Assembly: GCA_948964545.1 (NCBI GenBank)
Contig: CAREDV010000001.1
Coordinates: 496,001-560,000, forward strand
Origin: an uncultured bacterium
GTDB lineage: Bacteria; Cyanobacteriota; Vampirovibrionia; Gastranaerophilales; Gastranaerophilaceae
Length of the DNA stretch: 64,000 nucleotides
Direction: 5' to 3'
Shown: piece after piece, positions 61,494 through 64,000 of the stretch
How positions within the stretch are numbered: position 1 is the first letter of the stretch
Layout: each line of letters starts with the position of its first letter
Translations under genes and position numbers: made by a program
The notes under the pieces: model-generated
Database searches by the model: none
What the model saw: only the letters and a program-made list of their open reading frames with translations
What the model was told of the DNA's origin: nothing

Positions 61494-61521
61494 ATTTTAC
61501 TAAAAAAATATATTCTTGCAA
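61494..61521 (-). promoter_or_regulatory. leaderless-type promoter of prfB
   Basis: Minus strand TTGCAA, 16 nt, TAAAAT, 6 nt, ATG at 61487. Confidence 0.65.
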
Positions 61522-61565
61522 TTGTTAGAAAAACTGCTATAATTAACAGGATAAAGGAGAGAAAC

Positions 61566-62321
61566 ATGGCAGGCTTGATTGAAAGTTATAAAAAAGTTTA
61601 TGAAAATAAGAAAATTCATATTTGGATATTTGTGATTGTACTTGTGTGGTCTGTATTATCCAATTTATTCGATATTGCGATAGGAAAGCCTGATACGGCA
61701 AGGCAAAATCCGTTTGATTTGATATTTAATTTTTTAATCGGAATTTACAGTTTGCAATTTTTACACAATGCAATTAAGGCTGATTTGCCGCTTCCGTCCT
61801 TTAAAGAGGTTAACTGGAATGCGCTAGGCGGTTTGATTTTATTAAACATTGTATGGGGAATTTATTTGGCAATTGCACTTATTTTTGCAGTTATTTCATA
61901 TTTTCTTGTTCATTCTTATATTTTGCCCGCGATTGTACTTTTAGCAGTTTTATTTGTTTCGGTATTTGTTTATTATATTTATCTTGCTTATGCGGAGGGG
62001 TTTCAATTTAAGGGACTTTTTGATATTCGCTTAATCTTTAATTTTATAAAAGTGTCAGCAAAAGAAACATATATTAAGCTTGGATTATTTTTGTTATTTA
62101 CATTTGCTGTAATTGCCGTTTATTTGGCAATTTATGTATCTTCAGCTTTTGCGGGATTTGATAAAATCGGTCATATTGCTGGTGATTATTATGCTTTTGA
62201 TATGGTAATGTTTGCAGTTATAGGCTATTTTCTTGTTGTGACTTGGTTTTTCGCATTTCCGTATTCTTTAATTAAAACTTATATTGAAAAAGTCAGACCT
62301 GTTTTGGGAGAAGATGAATGA
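61566..62321 (+). CDS. multi-pass membrane protein, possibly DUF4013-like
   Basis: The 251-aa protein has six hydrophobic helices after a basic start (MAGLIESYKKVYENKKIHIW). Its organisation, with LGGLILLNIVWGIYLAIAL and a PYSLIKTYIEKVRPV end, recalls DUF4013-type membrane proteins, but this is weak. AAGGAGAG lies before the ATG at 61566, so the longer upstream frame is rejected. The end overlaps the next gene by 4 nt. Confidence 0.75.
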   Translation: MAGLIESYKKVYENKKIHIWIFVIVLVWSVLSNLFDIAIGKPDTARQNPFDLIFNFLIGIYSLQFLHNAIKADLPLPSFKEVNWNALGGLILLNIVWGIYLAIALIFAVISYFLVHSYILPAIVLLAVLFVSVFVYYIYLAYAEGFQFKGLFDIRLIFNFIKVSAKETYIKLGLFLLFTFAVIAVYLAIYVSSAFAGFDKIGHIAGDYYAFDMVMFAVIGYFLVVTWFFAFPYSLIKTYIEKVRPVLGEDE

Positions 62322-63052
62322 TTGAGGGACTTAAAAGACTTTATTCGGGGGCAAAAGTTTTCCAGCGGCAATTGACGTTATTTTCGCTTTGCGGAATTGT
62401 CGGCTTATTTAATGCTTTATTATCTCTTGATAAGCTCTCGCTTGCGGAAGTTACAATGTTGCAAAAATGTTTGTTTTTGTTCTTGTGGATTGTATTTTCG
62501 TGGTTTTTGACGGGTTATGAAACGTTATTTTTAAACGAGCGTTATATTCCTGAAGTTGATATGCGTTCTTTGAAAATTGTTTTGAGTAGGACATTATTCT
62601 TTGTATTTTGGATTTCAATACCGTTTGGAATTGTTGCAATGTTTTTCCCAAAATATACAGCCGCAGCGTTTTTTGTGGAAATGTGTTTATCTGTGCCGTT
62701 GACAATGTTACAGGCAGGATTTTCTTATAATTTTCAAGACTGTGATGCGGGAATGTTATTTTCAAAATTTGGGATTAAAGAATATTTTTCGCTTATATTC
62801 AAACGCTTATGGATAATTATAATGGCTTATGCTGTGACATATTTAATTGTCTTTATGTTATTTTTTATGTTCGGTCTTGTTGTAGCCTTGATACATCACG
62901 GCGATTTGAATGCATTGGGGCTTCTGATTTCTTCATTGCAGACTGTTATTGCTAAATTATCTAATTTTATCGCAGGAATTTTTTTAATATATTTTCTAAC
63001 AATTGGGACTTTGGTTTGGGATTATGAATTAATAAAAACTTATGAAAAATAA
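62318..63052 (+). CDS. multi-pass membrane protein of unknown function
   Basis: The 244-aa protein has five to six hydrophobic helices (LFLWIVFSWFLTGYETLFL, FVFWISIPFGIVAMFF, YLIVFMLFFMFGLVVALI) and ends WDYELIKTYEK, similar in style to the preceding gene (SLIKTYIEK). The two overlap by 4 nt (ATGA) and may encode paired subunits. A bidirectional terminator follows. Confidence 0.75.
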   Translation: MIEGLKRLYSGAKVFQRQLTLFSLCGIVGLFNALLSLDKLSLAEVTMLQKCLFLFLWIVFSWFLTGYETLFLNERYIPEVDMRSLKIVLSRTLFFVFWISIPFGIVAMFFPKYTAAAFFVEMCLSVPLTMLQAGFSYNFQDCDAGMLFSKFGIKEYFSLIFKRLWIIIMAYAVTYLIVFMLFFMFGLVVALIHHGDLNALGLLISSLQTVIAKLSNFIAGIFLIYFLTIGTLVWDYELIKTYEK

Positions 63053-63075
63053 AAAAGGCTTTATGAGCCTTTTTT
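63053..63075. terminator. bidirectional intrinsic terminator
   Basis: AAAAGGCT, TTATG, AGCCTTTT, with A and T runs outside. It serves the membrane protein pair on the plus strand and the PfkB gene on the minus strand. Confidence 0.85.
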
Positions 63076-64000
63076 ATATGTATAATTCGGATTTTCTTTA
63101 AGTTTTTGTTCAATTTCATCAAAGGTCATCAAGCCTTGAGTTGCGCCGAATTCTGAAACAACTCCCGCAGAATTTACTGATGCATACATTAAAGCTTTTC
63201 CAATATCTGGGCCGTTTTTCCATAATGATGCGCAAAGTGTTGATGCGAATGCATCGCCTGCTCCTAAAGTTGAAGTTACAGGGCCGTCATAAACAGGACA
63301 ATAGTAATAATCTTTGCCATCAAAAGCATAAGCACCATGGCCTCCGTCTGTGATAATTATTACTTGATAATCTCTTACTTTGAGTTTTTTAAAGATTTCT
63401 TTTAGGTCAGGATGAATAAATTTTTGTGAAAATTTTTCATCTTTTGTGTCAGGTCTTATTTGAATTTGGGTTGCCATAACTGCTTCTTCTTTATTCATAA
63501 CAACTATATGAGCATTTTCAAGAATTTTTTTCAAATAGTTAAATCCTTTTTTTAGACTTGATGAGCCAGCATTAAAACAAACTTTTACATCATTTTCGTT
63601 TGCAAAATTTACGATATCATCTAAAATTTTTGTGCTGTCGCCGTTTAATGGGGCAATATAGAGAAGCTTTGCACTCTTTATTGCATCAAAATTAATGTCG
63701 GATTTTGTAATTTGAGCGTTTGCACCGCGGTGTGCAAGAACTGTTCTGTCACCTTGAAAACTTACTAGAATAATAGAAAAGCCTGTACTAATTTTTTTGT
63801 CTTGAACTATGTTAGATAAATCTATATTTTTATCTTTAAAACTTTCTAAAATTCCGTCAGAATAAATATCATCACCGATTTTGAATATTACACCTGTATT
63901 AAATCCCAAATTTGCAAAATTGCAGGCAGTATTGACGCCTCCTCCTCCTACCTGTGATGTGAAATCCTCAATTTCAACTTTAGCTCCGTAAGGATAACTC
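63061..64000 (-). CDS. PfkB-family carbohydrate kinase (N-terminus cut off by the window)
   Basis: The frame is open from the window edge to a stop at 63061; about 312 residues are visible. It has the PfkB N-terminal VGGGGVNTACNFANLGFNTG, the C-terminal STLGAGDAFASTL with the catalytic Asp in GAGD, and IIITDGGHGAYAF. A ribokinase- or adenosine kinase-like sugar kinase is likely; the substrate is not clear. The missing part is about the first 20-30 residues. Confidence 0.87.
   Translation of the reverse strand, partial: SYPYGAKVEIEDFTSQVGGGGVNTACNFANLGFNTGVIFKIGDDIYSDGILESFKDKNIDLSNIVQDKKISTGFSIILVSFQGDRTVLAHRGANAQITKSDINFDAIKSAKLLYIAPLNGDSTKILDDIVNFANENDVKVCFNAGSSSLKKGFNYLKKILENAHIVVMNKEEAVMATQIQIRPDTKDEKFSQKFIHPDLKEIFKKLKVRDYQVIIITDGGHGAYAFDGKDYYYCPVYDGPVTSTLGAGDAFASTLCASLWKNGPDIGKALMYASVNSAGVVSEFGATQGLMTFDEIEQKLKENPNYTYKKGS

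Noticed and set aside
1..64000. CRISPR arrays, insertion sequences, prophage or integrase genes
   Set aside because: I saw no regularly spaced direct repeats, transposase or integrase motifs, or attachment-site duplications at the two tRNA genes.

Overview
The window is AT-rich bacterial chromosome, densely and bidirectionally coded, with short overlapping operons. It carries a lipopolysaccharide set (WaaA, LpxB, LpxI, an LptD/OstA-like barrel, a HldE-type heptose kinase, a DegT aminotransferase, a WecG-type glycosyltransferase). It also carries an IctB-like O-antigen-ligase-family protein and a DUF4330 protein, both families I associate with cyanobacteria. A flagellar cluster (FliJ, FliK-like, hook/rod protein) and several type IV prepilin-like genes are present, and there are no photosynthesis genes. 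My inference is a non-photosynthetic, gut-type relative of cyanobacteria (Melainabacteria/Vampirovibrionia, Gastranaerophilales-like). Several unrecognised membrane or secreted proteins look lineage specific.

Layout. 1-4.8 kb: secreted proteins, ispG, a phosphodiesterase and waaA. 5-9.6 kb: an unrecognised coiled-coil protein, tRNA-Leu, a prepilin, an XRE regulator and a histidine kinase. 9.7-15.9 kb: a uridine-kinase-like P-loop kinase, unrecognised membrane proteins, a lone N-terminal transketolase half, a WecG-like transferase and dGTPase. 16-21.9 kb: an envelope operon (34-aa membrane peptide, M23 peptidase, LptD-like barrel, class II aldolase, LpxI, LpxB). 22-26 kb: an NTPase-TPR protein, rsmG and two small unknown genes. 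26-31.3 kb: polysaccharide genes and a split zincin-like gene. 31.3-36 kb: folK, a flavoprotein, a TonB-C protein, tRNA-Glu and a candidate small RNA. 36-45.7 kb: clpB, a second prepilin, an M48 protease, glmS, metK with a structured leader, and YibE/F. 45.7-49.7 kb: the flagellar genes and a third prepilin. 49.7-56.5 kb: a nanE/ROK/UbiA operon, an M16 peptidase, a family 4 uracil-DNA glycosylase, a pilin-like protein and acetolactate synthase. 56.5-64 kb: RNase PH, membrane proteins, a PHP protein, prfB and a partial sugar kinase.

Two patterns stand out. First, three genes (two prepilins and a putative membrane-anchored metalloprotease) each carry a ten-base G/C homopolymer near the 5' end. 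In all three the reading frame is broken at ten bases and would be restored at eleven, which is the architecture of slipped-strand phase variation. A shared homopolymer miscount is the main alternative. Second, about ten genes have a -10-like hexamer exactly 6 nt before the start codon and no Shine-Dalgarno sequence. Most also have a -35-like hexamer at 16-17 nt. This suggests leaderless mRNAs are common here. Other genes in the window have clear GGAG-type sites, so both modes coexist.
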